A stretch of DNA of 25,000 bases from Symbiodinium natans. Taxonomy: Eukaryota > Sar > Dinophyceae > Suessiales > Symbiodiniaceae. Position numbers and translations under genes: made by a program. Positions 1-7,970 of this stretch are shown here, piece after piece (positions within the stretch are counted from its first letter, which is position 1; each line of letters begins with the position of its first letter). The DNA lies in assembly GCA_905221605.1 (NCBI GenBank), contig CAJNDS010000836.1, positions 1 to 25,000 on the forward strand, in the 5' to 3' direction. The notes beneath the pieces are model-generated. The model was not told the origin of the DNA. It saw only the letters and a list, made by a program, of their open reading frames with translations, and did no database searches.

Positions 1-606
1 TCCCCCATCCCCCCCCCCCCCCGCATCCACCGTGTGGGTTTGGAGGGTGGGTTCCTTAACAGATCGAGGTTTAGGGTTTGGATCATCTAATTCATCTACT
101 TGTTCAGGCAATGGATATTTGGGTTGGAGGTCGGGTTCCATTTCAAACCAGGGATACTTGGATCCATCTACATGAGAAACTGAAGCTACAATGTTTGAGT
201 TCAACATTGGAATGCTGAAGTTCATCATTGGGACCGGATCCAAGATTCAAGACACAAGATGCCCGGGGAAACTTGTCAAGGGCATTTCAACATTCCAATG
301 TTGAATGTCGTTCTCTATGTAGGCACCATACCGACCATACCGTCTCCAGTCGTCATTGTCTCTGTTTAAATCGGAACTCTGTTCATTACCCGCCCTTTAG
401 ATTGAGCAAATCCTTTATGTACGTCCTATTGTTAGAGGACCTTGAAAGGTAAACCCTTTAACAGCGCTTTTAAATTCCATGTCGCTTGCACTTTTTGTCC
501 AACGAGTTTAAATTGGCCTTCAGCTCCTCAAAACCCCGGTTCCAGTGATCCGGCCATCCACAACAGTTACATGTCTTCCCTCAACTTTGCTGTCTTAGCT
601 GTTTAG
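1..606. other. No gene recognised; noncoding upstream of first Kelch exon
   Basis: It begins with a poly-C tract (1-22). Short open frames here have no recognisable motif. A 15-bp inverted repeat pairs 200-214 with 291-305 and could fold into a hairpin with a 76-base loop. The stretch ends in a pyrimidine-rich run and TTTAG at 602-606, a plausible 3' splice site for the next feature, so most of this is probably intron. Confidence 0.5.
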
Positions 607-813
607 CTGGAGGCGAACTCCTTGACCAACCCACATCCAGACGAACCGCCTGAGCTGGCACGCTTGTCACACACAGCTGTGTGGGACCCGCTGGCCCGCG
701 CAATGCTGGTCTTCGGCGGTCTCACCCACACCGATGCTGCCGCAGCATGTGCCGATCCCTCCAGATCTGAGGCCATGGAGGTCTCTGGCGATCTCTTCCA
801 GTACCTATTGGAG
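607..813 (+). CDS. Kelch-repeat exon (partial gene)
   Basis: The + frame reads open from the codon after a TAG at 604-606. It contains HTAVWDPLARAMLVFGG, the classic Kelch blade sequence (GHTAVWD...MLVFGG), followed after about 30 residues by GDLFQYLL, which fits the DLWxYD strand ending a blade. Kelch repeats form beta-propellers used in protein or sugar binding. The exon start follows a pyrimidine tract and TTTAG. The end is placed at a GAG|GCAAAT site, a GC donor, a donor type dinoflagellates use often. Both boundaries are inferred; the Kelch match is seen directly. It is probably the first visible exon of the large surface-protein gene continuing at 1395, 4841 and 8657. Confidence 0.6.
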
Positions 814-819
814 GCAAAT

Positions 820-1394
820 ATGGGGGTTAACGATAAAAATAGGGCACCCCTAGAAAACAGAAACCCCAAATAGTAGGATGTCCTTCTAATCAGTACCCCC
901 AATAAGGTACCCCTCAATTTCGGAAACAACGACATAGCCTTATATGGGAGCTTGCTCCAGACTAGGGTCCCATTTTGAGGCACCTTATAAATCAGGATCC
1001 CAATAAGGTTTCGGAAACAACCATATGGGTATTTCCCAAATAGGGGGTACCCTTAATTTACCCCAAAATGGTAGAATCCTTATTATAGGAACCCCCCCCA
1101 AAGGGTACCCCTAAATTCGGAAGCGAGGACAACTCCTGGAGGAAGGTTGATGCAAGTGGAGACACACCTCCTCCACAAGCTGGACTCTTGTCAGTCGACG
1201 AGGGCCCTTGGGATTCTCATGTTCCCTATTTCCTTACTAGCTGAGTAGGCAGCCTTTAACCTTGCGGTGTATACATATCTATATATGTATAAGCCTGCCA
1301 AAATGGAAAGGTGAATCTCTTCTGGCCCACGGTACTTAACAACCAGATTCTCTTAAGATACTTAAAGATCTCAAACAACCCGGATTCTTGCAAG
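820..1394. repeat. Intronic degenerate repeats with GGTACCCC/AATTT units
   Basis: From about 820 to 1130 the sequence cycles through degenerate units such as AATAAGGTACCCCTCAATTT, AGGATCCCAATAAGG and GGGTACCCTTAATTT. They resemble the AATAAGGTTCCTATCAATTT units of the 3260-4060 array, so the two may share an origin. The rest (1130-1394) shows no coding signal and ends in CTTGCAAG, a possible splice acceptor. I read this as the intron between Kelch exons. Confidence 0.45.
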
Positions 1395-1454
1395 GACACG
1401 TTGCGGTTTGGGACATGGCGGAGCGCTCCATGCTCGTTTTCGGAGGCACCGATG
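1395..1454 (+). CDS. Kelch-repeat exon, first half of a blade
   Basis: The frame with codons at 1394-1396, 1397-1399 and so on reads GHVAVWDMAERSMLVFGGTD, a second clear Kelch blade parallel to the 607-813 exon (HTAVWD...MLVFGG). The reading frame runs into a stop near 1481 unless an intron starts at 1455 (G|GCATTT). Splicing to 1503 restores a Kelch sequence with GTE...LWKYDP. Exon start at 1395 follows TTGCAAG. The blade itself is strongly recognisable; the exact borders are inferred. Confidence 0.6.
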
Positions 1455-1502
1455 GCATTTTTGTCGCGTGGTTGTCTTGCTGATGGCCCTTGTGCTGTTC
1501 AG
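1455..1502 (+). other. Candidate 48-nt GC-AG intron
   Basis: It begins with GCATTT and ends with GTGCTGTTCAG. The same four bases GGCA sit at both junctions (1454-1457 and 1502-1505), so the intron is flanked by a short direct repeat. Removing it joins two Kelch half-blades in the same phase (phase 1, inside a Gly codon). It is very short, so unspliced or degenerate sequence remains possible. Confidence 0.45.
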
Positions 1503-1560
1503 GCACCGAGGTCTCCGAGAACACTTTGTGGAAGTATGACCCAGAGGCTCCCTTCGACGC
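1503..1560 (+). CDS. Kelch-repeat exon, second half of a blade
   Basis: After the CAG acceptor, the frame reads TEVSENTLWKYDPEAPFDA. LWKYDP is the typical last strand of a Kelch blade, and it follows naturally after FGGTD of the preceding exon. The 3' border is not defined. Open reading continues to a stop further on, but similarity to Kelch ends around 1560. Confidence 0.5.
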
Positions 1561-1693
1561 ACATCATCAAGCTTGAGAGACTTTTCGCACCTGGACAAAC
1601 CTCTTCTGAACAAAAGGGCCTGCCCTCCTATGCCCTCCTGATCCTCAGCGAGCCTCAGTGTTGCTGGTATTGAGCCACAATCTTTTTGAAAAT

Positions 1694-1720
1694 GGGACGC
1701 TGTGGGAGTGCACTTTTTTC
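1694..1720 (+). repeat. Left copy of a 27-bp perfect inverted repeat
   Basis: It starts GGGACGCTGTGGGAGTGCAC and continues to 1720. Its exact reverse complement is at 4209-4235. It faces inward and outlines a 2.54-kb block of AT-rich repeats, so it may be a terminal inverted repeat of a non-autonomous mobile element. No clear target duplication is visible beside it. Confidence 0.6.
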
Positions 1721-1873
1721 AAAAAAAAAAACCGCAGAACTTTAAAGCAACCCTAACAAACACACACGAAAAACGTGCAACAAGAAATAATACACACAAA
1801 AATCCCTACAAAAAAAGCGGAAAAAACAAGGAAACCAAACAAACCAAAAGAATCCAAAACAAACAAAAAAACC

Positions 1874-2400
1874 AATCCTGAGGGATTCTGTTGGGAGCCG
1901 GACCCCTGGGAAGAGTCTCTCAGGATTGTTTTGTTGTTTTTTTGGTTTTTGTGCATTCTTGTGCAAGAAAACCAAAAAAAAACCAAACAAAAACAAAAAA
2001 AAAAAAAAACAAACAATCCTGAGGGATTCTGTTGGGGAGCCGGACCCCTGGGAAGAGTCTCTCAGGAATTGTTTTTGGCTTTTTTTGGTTTTTGTGGATT
2101 CTTGTGCAAGAAAACCAAAAGAAACAAAAACCAACCAACAAAAAAAAAAAAAACAAAAAAAACAAAAATACAAAAAAACAATCCTGAGGGATTCTGTTGG
2201 GGAGCCGGACCCCTGGGAAGAGTCTCTCAGGACTTTTTTTTTGGCTTTTTTGGTTTTGTGGATTCTTGTGCAAGAAAACCAAAAAAACAAAAAAACAAAA
2301 ACAAAAAACATCCAAAAAAACAAAAAAAAACAAAAAAAACAATCCTGAGGGATTCTGTTGGGGAGCCGGACCCCTGGGAAGAGTCTCTAGGATTGTTTTT
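1874..2400. repeat. Tandem array of hairpin units, ~141-165 bp, four copies
   Basis: Copies begin AATCCTGAGGGATTCTGTTG at about 1874, 2015, 2180 and 2341. Each has a conserved core that starts TCCTGAG and ends CTCAGGA, so the core can pair with itself around a GAGCCGGACCCCTGGGAA loop. The A-rich/T-rich linkers contain TGGTTTT...AAAACCA, a second inverted pair around TTCTTGTGCAAG. Several overlapping open frames on both strands arise only from this array and are not genes. Confidence 0.85.
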
Positions 2401-2419
2401 TTTGTGTTTGTGTTTTTTT

Positions 2420-2760
2420 TTGTTTAATGATTTTTGTGTATTATTGGAGATGTTGCTGTATCATTTTCTTTTGTACGGCTTTTCGGCGTCTTCTGAAGGG
2501 TGTTTTTTGGGTTTTCTTTAGGCTTTTTGGTGTTATTTCATTTTTGTATGTTTTTATGTACAATTGTTTTTGGTATTTGTGTTTTGTGTGTGTTTTATGT
2601 TTTTGAGTGCCCTTTTGTACGTGACAAAAGCACGATCATGGACAATCAAGCACACCGCATTATGTGTTTCTCTCATCTGGTGGGCGATGAACGAAATGTT
2701 CTGATGCTTGCGAGCGAGAGACGTGACAAAATTCTCTCTAGGTCCTGCTTTGCACGAATT
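2420..2760. other. T-rich noncoding stretch
   Basis: It is strongly T/G-rich on the + strand (TTTTTGTTT-type runs) to about 2620, then ordinary composition. A short open frame here has low-complexity sequence and no recognised domain, so I do not call it a gene. Confidence 0.4.
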
Positions 2761-2763
2761 TAA

Positions 2764-3040
2764 ACAACATTGGTATATTATCCATGAATTTCGTGCTCCA
2801 GCCACATGGTTTGAAAAGCATGGGTGTTTTTGGAAAACGTTGGCTTTACCGATGTTTTTCGGCTCCATCCTTCAAAAAAAATAGTAAAGCCAATGTTATC
2901 CATGAATTTCGTGCTCGCAGCCACATGGTTTGAAAACCATGGATTTTTGGAAAACGTCGGTTTTACTAATGTTTTTCGGCTCCATCCTTCAACAACATTG
3001 GTAGAACCAATATTTTCCATGAAATTCGTGATCTGAGGCT
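2764..3040. repeat. ~118-bp tandem repeat, two full copies plus a partial third
   Basis: The landmark TCCATGAATTTCGTGCTC occurs at 2781 and 2899, and as TCCATGAAATTCGTGATC at 3016, giving periods of 118 and 117. Other conserved words are GCCACATGGTTTGAAAA, TGGAAAACGT and TTTTTCGGCTCCATCCTTCA. The short open frames on both strands are repeat by-products. Confidence 0.85.
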
Positions 3041-3259
3041 CTCTCCCAGCCACCATTTTTCGAGGAGTTACCAAAAAACAAACTCGAATCCTGCAAAATC
3101 TCGAGAGAGTACCAAAACCTCCATATAATCAATCACGCCCCAATACGCAAGGCATGACATCTATCCTAAAACTATGCCTTAGCTAGGATGTCTCAAGCAA
3201 TCATCCCCCCAATAAGCAAAACCTAATATCTATACTAAACACTGTACCTTAGCGACATA

Positions 3260-4060
3260 TTCTGAGACATCACGCCCTAAGGCTCCTACCAATTTAATAA
3301 GGTTCCTATCAATTTAAACAGGGTTCTTATTCATGTTACTGGGATTCGCAAAGGGTTTTAATTAATTTTAAGGATTAGGCTCATATTAGTTTAGTAGGAT
3401 TCCTATTAGTTCTTGTACAAGGATTCTATTGTTTTTCAGGCCTATTGGTTCCTATTCATTTTAGTAAGGTTCCTTCTCGTTTTAATAGGACACCTGTGAA
3501 TGGTAACCCGGTTCTTTTTGATTTGTCAAGGGTTCCTATTCATTTTAATAGGCTTCCGTGCTATTAACTGTTATCCGGTTCCGATAATTCAATAGAGGAT
3601 TCCTATTCAGTTTCATAAGATTCCAATAAAGTTTCATAGGGTTCCTAATTATTTTAATAAGGCTCCTACTCATGTAATAAGATTCCTATCAGTTTTAATC
3701 AGATTCTTGTTCATGTTAATGGGATTGGTATTAATATTAATGGGGATCTCATTCACTTTAAAGGGGTTCCTATTGGTTTAGGCTCATGTTTATTTTAGTA
3801 GGTCTATTTTTATTTTCCTAAGGGTTCACATTATTTTTTTAGGAGTCCGATTGGTTCGTATTAATTGTAGTAGGGTTCCTCTTCAGTTTAATAGGATTCC
3901 TATGAATTCTACAAGGATTCTCACTTTTTTTGTGAGGGGCCTCCAATTCATTTTAAGAGGCTTCCTATTGACTTTACAGCTCCGATTAATTTAAAATAGG
4001 GTTCCTACGGATTTGAATAGAGGATTCCTATTGTTGTTTCTCGGATTCCAATAAAGTTGG
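3260..4060. repeat. Degenerate ~25-33 bp AT-rich minisatellite
   Basis: Some 25 or more diverged units recur, with consensus near GGTTCCTATTCATTTTAATA. Variants are GATTCCTATTCAGTTTCATA, GGCTCCTACTCATGTAATAA and AGATTCCAATAAAGTTTCAT. Units differ in length and sequence, suggesting an old array. No coding potential is seen. Confidence 0.75.
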
Positions 4061-4164
4061 CCCAGTTATTTTGAAAACGGGGACAGGACATACACCGCAT
4101 CGCTGCTTCGTGTTGGTGCACTTGCATGTTGTGCATGACTCGTGATTTTGTTTTTATAAAAATA

Positions 4165-4236
4165 CGGGCACGCTGTGAGAGTGTCTTTAAAATATCTTTA
4201 AACAAATAGAAAAAAGTGCACTCCCACAGCGTCCCG
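4165..4236. repeat. Right end of inverted-repeat block, with local hairpin
   Basis: 4209-4235 is the perfect reverse complement of 1694-1720. In addition, 4165-4183 (CGGGCACGCTGTGAGAGTG) is an imperfect inverted copy of 4219-4236, with one mismatch and one extra base. The right end could therefore fold into a hairpin by itself. No equivalent local partner is seen at the left end. Confidence 0.6.
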
Positions 4237-4500
4237 GTCTCATCTTTTTGGGGTTGTATTTGGTCACAGTGTTTTTGGTTGTTTGCGATTTGTCTTTGAC
4301 AGCAAGATTGGTGCTTCAAAGATTCGTGGGCTTCGTGGTTTTATCGAGTGGTGGGGAAAGATGTAGTTGTACTTGAACCCACAATTCTAGCTAATGAGCA
4401 GCGTGAAGATGTTGTAAGCTGCTGAATGCAGGTCTCGGCAGGATTGTTGACAAAGGCCACATGCTGACACCTCGCCATTCTCCCCCAAAGCATTTGGTAG

Positions 4501-4815
4501 ATGGGGGTTGTTCCGACCCTAACCCTAAACCTTACACCCAAAACCCCTTCCTGTCGGGGGTCCAGAGAGCACATCCCCAAGTTCTTGGACTCGAAAGGCC
4601 CCCCTAAATCCTCCCAACGCCTCTTAAGTCCTGAGCCACCCCTAAACTCTAAACCCGAAAAACACACAAAATCTCTTGGAGGCCAACATGTGGGAAGAGC
4701 TGCGCGCTGCAGGACCAGTGCCAGGCCGCAACCCCTCATCGACACCAGGCCTCTTTCGAAGTGTCGAAGGGCGAAGGGGGTTCAGGGCCTAGGGTTTAGG
4801 CTATAGGGTTTAGAG
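4501..4815. repeat. Scattered degenerate telomere-like heptamers
   Basis: CCCTAACCCTAAACC at 4517-4531, CCTAAACTCTAAACCC near 4640 and TAGGGTTTAGGCTATAGGGTTT around 4790-4812 are degenerate CCCTAAA/TTTAGGG units in both orientations. They are too short and too interrupted to be a functional telomere. Confidence 0.5.
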
Positions 4816-4840
4816 TTGAGCAGTCAAAAGGGTAGTTACA

Positions 4841-4951
4841 GACACCGAAGCCGTCGTCCAAGATCTGAAAGGTACTGCAGCGGTATGGGATTCGGCAGAA
4901 GCCAAGATGCTCTATTCGGGATATCCGAGCATGTGGGAGTACGACAATGAG
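4841..4951 (+). CDS. Diverged Kelch-like exon
   Basis: The + frame through 4871 (GGT) reads GTAAVWDSAEAKMLYSGYPS followed by MWEYDNEA. This matches the Kelch pattern GHTAVWD...ML....LWEYD at the same spacing as the exons at 607 and 1395, but the usual Gly-Gly pair is replaced by SGY, so the blade is diverged or decaying. A GAG|GCCTTG site at 4951/4952 could be a GC donor, and GTTACAG just upstream could be the acceptor. Both borders are inferred. Confidence 0.5.
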
Positions 4952-4954
4952 GCC

Positions 4955-5977
4955 TTGTTTTCGTTGGGCGGATGTGCTTTGGGTTTCGGCTGTTTCTGGT
5001 TTCCTGCGTCGGGGGGAAATCAGACAGACATCTTGTCCTGGAAAGGAAAGCTTATAATAAGTTCTCTTCGCGAGAGCACGTTTGCGAGACTCGCAAATGC
5101 AGTGACCAAAGTAGTGAAGTGACGTGCCCATGCAAGCTCCGGGTTTTAGACACTGTAGGACTGTAGGACCTTACACCGCCTTACACCCCTAAACCCCTAG
5201 CCCTTCGAGCCCCCAAGCCCTATGCCATGGAGAGGCCAACTCGTTCAGTTTGATTGGCGGCGGGCGGATCATGAATGTCAGGCGACATGGTCACGCCGCA
5301 GCTGCTAGGCTTTGTTTGAAGACGTCCAGGAGCCTTTAGAGTTGTTTCTTAGTGCTATCTCCGCTGCTGTTAATTGAAAATCCTCGCCTCTCGATCACAA
5401 CCGTGTGATGGTGTATTTGAAGTGTATTCCAAGCCGGCCCTAAGTCTGTCCTCACTGAAAGCCCAGTAAGACGGCTTTGTCCACATGCCCTTATTGGCGA
5501 CAAGCCTGTCGCCAGCTGCAAAGGCTCACTCAATACTGCATTCACGTTGGCATGGCCGTCGCCCAAACAAACTAGTTGACAAATCACAAGCGAACCATCA
5601 TGTAAACTCCCGCAGGCACTGACACATGAAGGAAGAACCCTCGTCCCCACTGGCTCCTTGTGATTGCACGCGGCGAGTTTGCTGTGCACTGTTTCTTGTT
5701 CTTGTTTGCTTGGTTCGCCAGGTTTCTTCAGCTCTTGCTTCTTCTGCTTTCTTCAATTCTTGTTCTTTGCTTGTTATTGGCTCTTCCTTTGGTGTTGGGG
5801 TGGGTAGGTGGAGGTGGAGTTGGGGTGGGGGTGGGGTGAGGGCGGGCGCGCTGGGAAGGGGTTGGGCCCCGCCCCATGAAACCCGGAGGCTTAAGTATAT
5901 ATGTTGTACAAGGAGGAAAAATTGCGATGCAAATGCAGTGTTTTGGGCATGGTCGCCATATGAACGGGCCTTCCAAG
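4955..5977. other. No gene recognised; contains G-rich tract
   Basis: Open frames on both strands lack motifs. Degenerate telomere-like CCCTAAACCCC units occur at 5165-5215. From 5796 to 5867 the + strand is very G-rich (GGTGTTGGGGTGGGTAGG and similar), with many closely spaced runs of three or more G, a candidate G-quadruplex. It is likely intronic. Confidence 0.4.
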
Positions 5978-6214
5978 TTAGGAATGGGCTCCCGTGCAGT
6001 AACTCCTGCGTCCTACCGCTAACACCTCAACCGTTTTATCCCTGTATAGCACCCTATTTTGTTCAATATATTTTTCAAAAATCCTTAATTTTGACATCCC
6101 CGTCTCCCCCGATTTGATCAAAACATCTACCATATCCTTCCAAAAACCCTTAATTTTGTGCTTTACCAATTCCCCTATATAATCTCCCTGAAAATCCTTA
6201 GCCTTGTAAACCAA
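5978..6214 (-). pseudogene. Unidentified protein fragment of the AT-rich element
   Basis: The minus frame is rich in Lys, Ile and Asp (for example KAKDFQGDYIGELVKHKIKG), unlike the GC-richer host exons and like the helicase fragments beside it. It is open but has no convincing start; coding-like sequence continues upstream in other frames (see 6398-6535), so it is probably a frameshifted remnant. The C-terminal residues after about position 60 look like run-on into host DNA. The function is not recognised. Confidence 0.4.
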
Positions 6215-6397
6215 ACGAGCTGAACATAATTTTTCTTTACAAAAATTATTGTGAAGATAAATTCTAAGAACTTGCTATCTTTGTTTCCGTCTTTAATTAT
6301 TCCGTAATATTCTAAGGTGCTTGGTTTGGGTTCTCCGGTTTCTCCGTTGTTCAGCTTGTTAAGCTATGTGTTTCGTTTGTTTATGTATGTTGTGTCT
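6215..6397 (-). pseudogene. Frame-shifted continuation of unidentified protein
   Basis: In the minus strand the third frame reads LNKLNNGETGEPKPSTLEYY and then GIIKDGNKDSKFLEFIF, hydrophilic and coding-like, bounded by a TAG upstream. It appears to link the fragment at 6398-6535 to that at 5978-6214 through at least two frame breaks. There is no recognised domain. Confidence 0.3.
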
Positions 6398-6535
6398 TTA
6401 TTTGTAGGCGGTTTGTTGGAAAAAAGGCTTTTCGTTGAACACTTTGGTTATTCTCCTATCGAGATACAGTTTGTTGACAAAGTTTTGTATCGTGTTGGTG
6501 ACGTCTTTACGTGATGCTTCTAAGCTTTCGGACAT
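6398..6535 (-). pseudogene. Short 45-codon fragment, same decayed element
   Basis: A minus-strand ATG at 6535 opens a 45-residue frame starting MSESLEASRKDVTNTIQNF and ending at a TAA (6398-6400). The composition matches the neighbouring AT-rich fragments. Coding-like sequence resumes in another frame just after the stop. It could be the N-terminus of the protein whose remnants extend to 5978. No family was recognised. Confidence 0.35.
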
Positions 6536-6545
6536 ATATAAGAAA

Positions 6546-6761
6546 TTATATATTTTTAAAAGTTGTGTTTTGACACGTTTCCTTATTACTCACGGCACAG
6601 TTGCAACTCTTGCAATATGCTACACAATTTTCGATCGTATGGCAGATATCGTTATTTGATCGTTGAGCAGTCAAATTCGTATGTTTCTTCCCCTTTATCA
6701 TCTTCAAATGAAGCTCTATCCCACATTTACACAACAACCGCTCAACCTTTCCATAAGCCAA
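6546..6761 (-). pseudogene. Zinc-binding HNH / endonuclease VII-like domain remnant
   Basis: The minus frame contains CKC (residues 11-13), LTAQRSNND (30-38), then H41, N45-C46, C50 and C53-N54, giving CHTIENCVAYCKSCN. The pattern C-x(1-2)-C ... QR-x-N-N ... H-x3-N-C-V-x2-C-x2-C-N is typical of treble-clef HNH/recombination endonuclease VII-type zinc domains found in phage, viral and mobile-element proteins. It overlaps 6716-7213 in a different frame by about 45 bases, so the helicase and this tail were probably one protein now split by a frameshift. The first Cys pair has one residue between the cysteines instead of two, probably disturbed by that shift. Confidence 0.5.
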
Positions 6762-7213
6762 TCTGCGGTTATAAAATGCTTATGTTCGACCTTTATTTTT
6801 CCTGCATGGTCTTGCTCTTTGTATCCCTTAACCTTTCGACACATATAGTTACACACGCAGTTTTTATTAAACACATCGTCTTTCACATCCGAGCTATACT
6901 TATAGAAATACACCTTATTTAAATCATTGCTTCTCGTGATCGCTGTATATAACCCTTCCTTATTAACCAGCCAGTGGTTAGAATCAAGTATCGTTATTGC
7001 ATCGTCTATGCTACTACCTTGGACACTGTGGCAAGTATAACAATATGCAAATATAAAGTGCTTCCTCAAACTATCTATCGGGACTTCTTGCGATTTCTTT
7101 TCCACCTCATCGCATAAAACCACCGTTTCGGGATTCATGTTTTGGATGACATACCTTAAATTCACAGTAAAATTAGACCTCGTCGTTTTTAAACATTCTC
7201 GGCATATCATCAC
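6716..7213 (-). pseudogene. SF1 helicase C-terminal domain remnant (motifs V and VI)
   Basis: This is the longest coding-like segment in the AT-rich island (165 codons). Residues 61-68, CHSVQGSS, match helicase motif V (T-x-H-x-x-Q-G-x-S/T), and 88-95, LYTAITRS, match motif VI (hY-T-A-h-T-R), where the Arg is the arginine finger. The preceding region has C4-x2-C7 (MICREC), perhaps a metal-binding pair. These are features of superfamily 1 helicases of the Pif1/RecD-like (SF1B) branch, frequent in large DNA viruses and mobile elements of protists. Similarity runs back into 7219-7455 and 7476-7814 across frame breaks, so this is a broken gene on the strand opposite to the host exons. Confidence 0.7.
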
Positions 7214-7218
7214 CCCTC

Positions 7219-7455
7219 CTACCTCGTATTCCGCTGTTCTGTTTTCTGTTTCCTTGTCTCCTTTGATACTTCCCTACATGTGTTGTTCAAATAAGCTATG
7301 TTGTTTTTGTTCAAACTTATCACCTTCGTATATTTGAAGTATCGTTCGATCAGCTCCTTAGGTTTTACGGTGTTTTCGAAGATGTCGGCGTACATGTTCG
7401 ATAATTTCTCTTTGTCTTCCTTGGTTTTTAATCTCTTGCATTCCTTAAGGTACAT
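7219..7455 (-). pseudogene. SF1 helicase middle segment remnant
   Basis: Lys- and Asn-rich frame with YFKYTKVISLNKNNIAYLNN, consistent with the linker and motif IV region of an SF1B helicase (the strand before 'N...yLN'). The end of this frame (KETRKQKTEQRNTR) overlaps an alternative frame leading directly into MICREC of the next segment, so a frameshift lies near 7215-7250. Coding-like sequence also extends upstream of its ATG to the TA repeat at 7487-7511. Confidence 0.55.
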
Positions 7456-7475
7456 GCTGTATGAGAAAATCTGAT

Positions 7476-7814
7476 CTACACGAGTTCATATATATATATA
7501 TATATATATATTTCGTGTTCCTGTATGTTGGTCAGTTCATTTACCGGCTTCAGTTGCTTACCGTCCCCAGTTCCTATGATTATCAGATTAGTGTTCTTTC
7601 TAACAAACCCCCTTATTCTGGTTAACACGCCTAAACCGTTAAAATAGACTTCGTCGAAAACCACCGCGTCATATCCTGTATAGTCGGGTTCCAGTCTCTC
7701 CTCGCCTATTGATATGCCAAAAGACTTATTGACAGTGATTGCCTCTTTGCTGTGTTTTTGAACCAGTTTGTTGGTGGGGCAAACAAACAAAACCCTCAAC
7801 CCCATCTCTCCCAT
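7476..7814 (-). pseudogene. SF1 helicase N-terminal segment (motifs Ia, II, III)
   Basis: Residues 9-18, LFVCPTNKLV, fit motif Ia; 49-57, DAVVFDEVY, is a Walker B/motif II with D54-E55; 78-91 with GDGKQLKPV is motif III (G-D-x-x-Q-L-x-P-V), characteristic of the SF1B Pif1/RecD-like group. The ATP-binding P-loop (GxxGxGKT) should lie just upstream, around 7815-7880. There only a degenerate RKT or GKL is readable, with stops and frame changes, so the ATPase is almost surely dead. At its 3' end the frame runs into a TA microsatellite (IYIYIYIY), which shifts it to a stop. Confidence 0.7.
7487..7511. repeat. TA microsatellite inside the broken helicase
   Basis: About 12 TA units interrupt the minus-strand helicase. 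Upstream coding (motif III and beyond) enters it in one frame, and recognisable coding (VDQIFSYSMYLKECK) leaves it in another. Expansion of the repeat, or insertion within it, is one of the visible lesions. Confidence 0.8.
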
Positions 7815-7960
7815 TCTCTACTAATTGCTCAATAACCAAAAAAATATAATAAAAAAAACAATAGTTTTCCTTATTGAGGGTAATCTACGGATTATTTTTC
7901 TTTTGGGGTTCTTAAGCAAATAGTAGTTCTCTCGCATATATACGACTTGCTCGATCCCGT
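7815..7960 (-). pseudogene. Degraded P-loop region upstream of helicase motif Ia
   Basis: A minus ATG at about 7960 opens a frame reading MYGIEQVVYMRENYYLLKNP and then KRKIIRR, ending at tandem stops near 7825. An alternative frame gives VIEQLVENG just before motif Ia, as expected for the helix after a P-loop. The segment probably carried motif I but is now out of frame. Confidence 0.35.
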
Positions 7961-7970
7961 ACATTTTGCC

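Noticed and set aside
1742-2521. Long overlapping frames on both strands (up to 248 codons)
   Set aside because: They are made entirely of the A-rich/T-rich hairpin repeat and give Lys- or Phe-rich low-complexity peptides repeated four times.
4341-4806. Overlapping frames of 134 (-) and 101 (+) codons
   Set aside because: They lack motifs, have composition driven by telomere-like CCCTAAA units, and conflict with each other.
6317-6922. + strand frames in the AT-rich island with hydrophobic, membrane-like peptides
   Set aside because: They are antisense shadows of the minus-strand helicase-element fragments, which have recognisable motifs.
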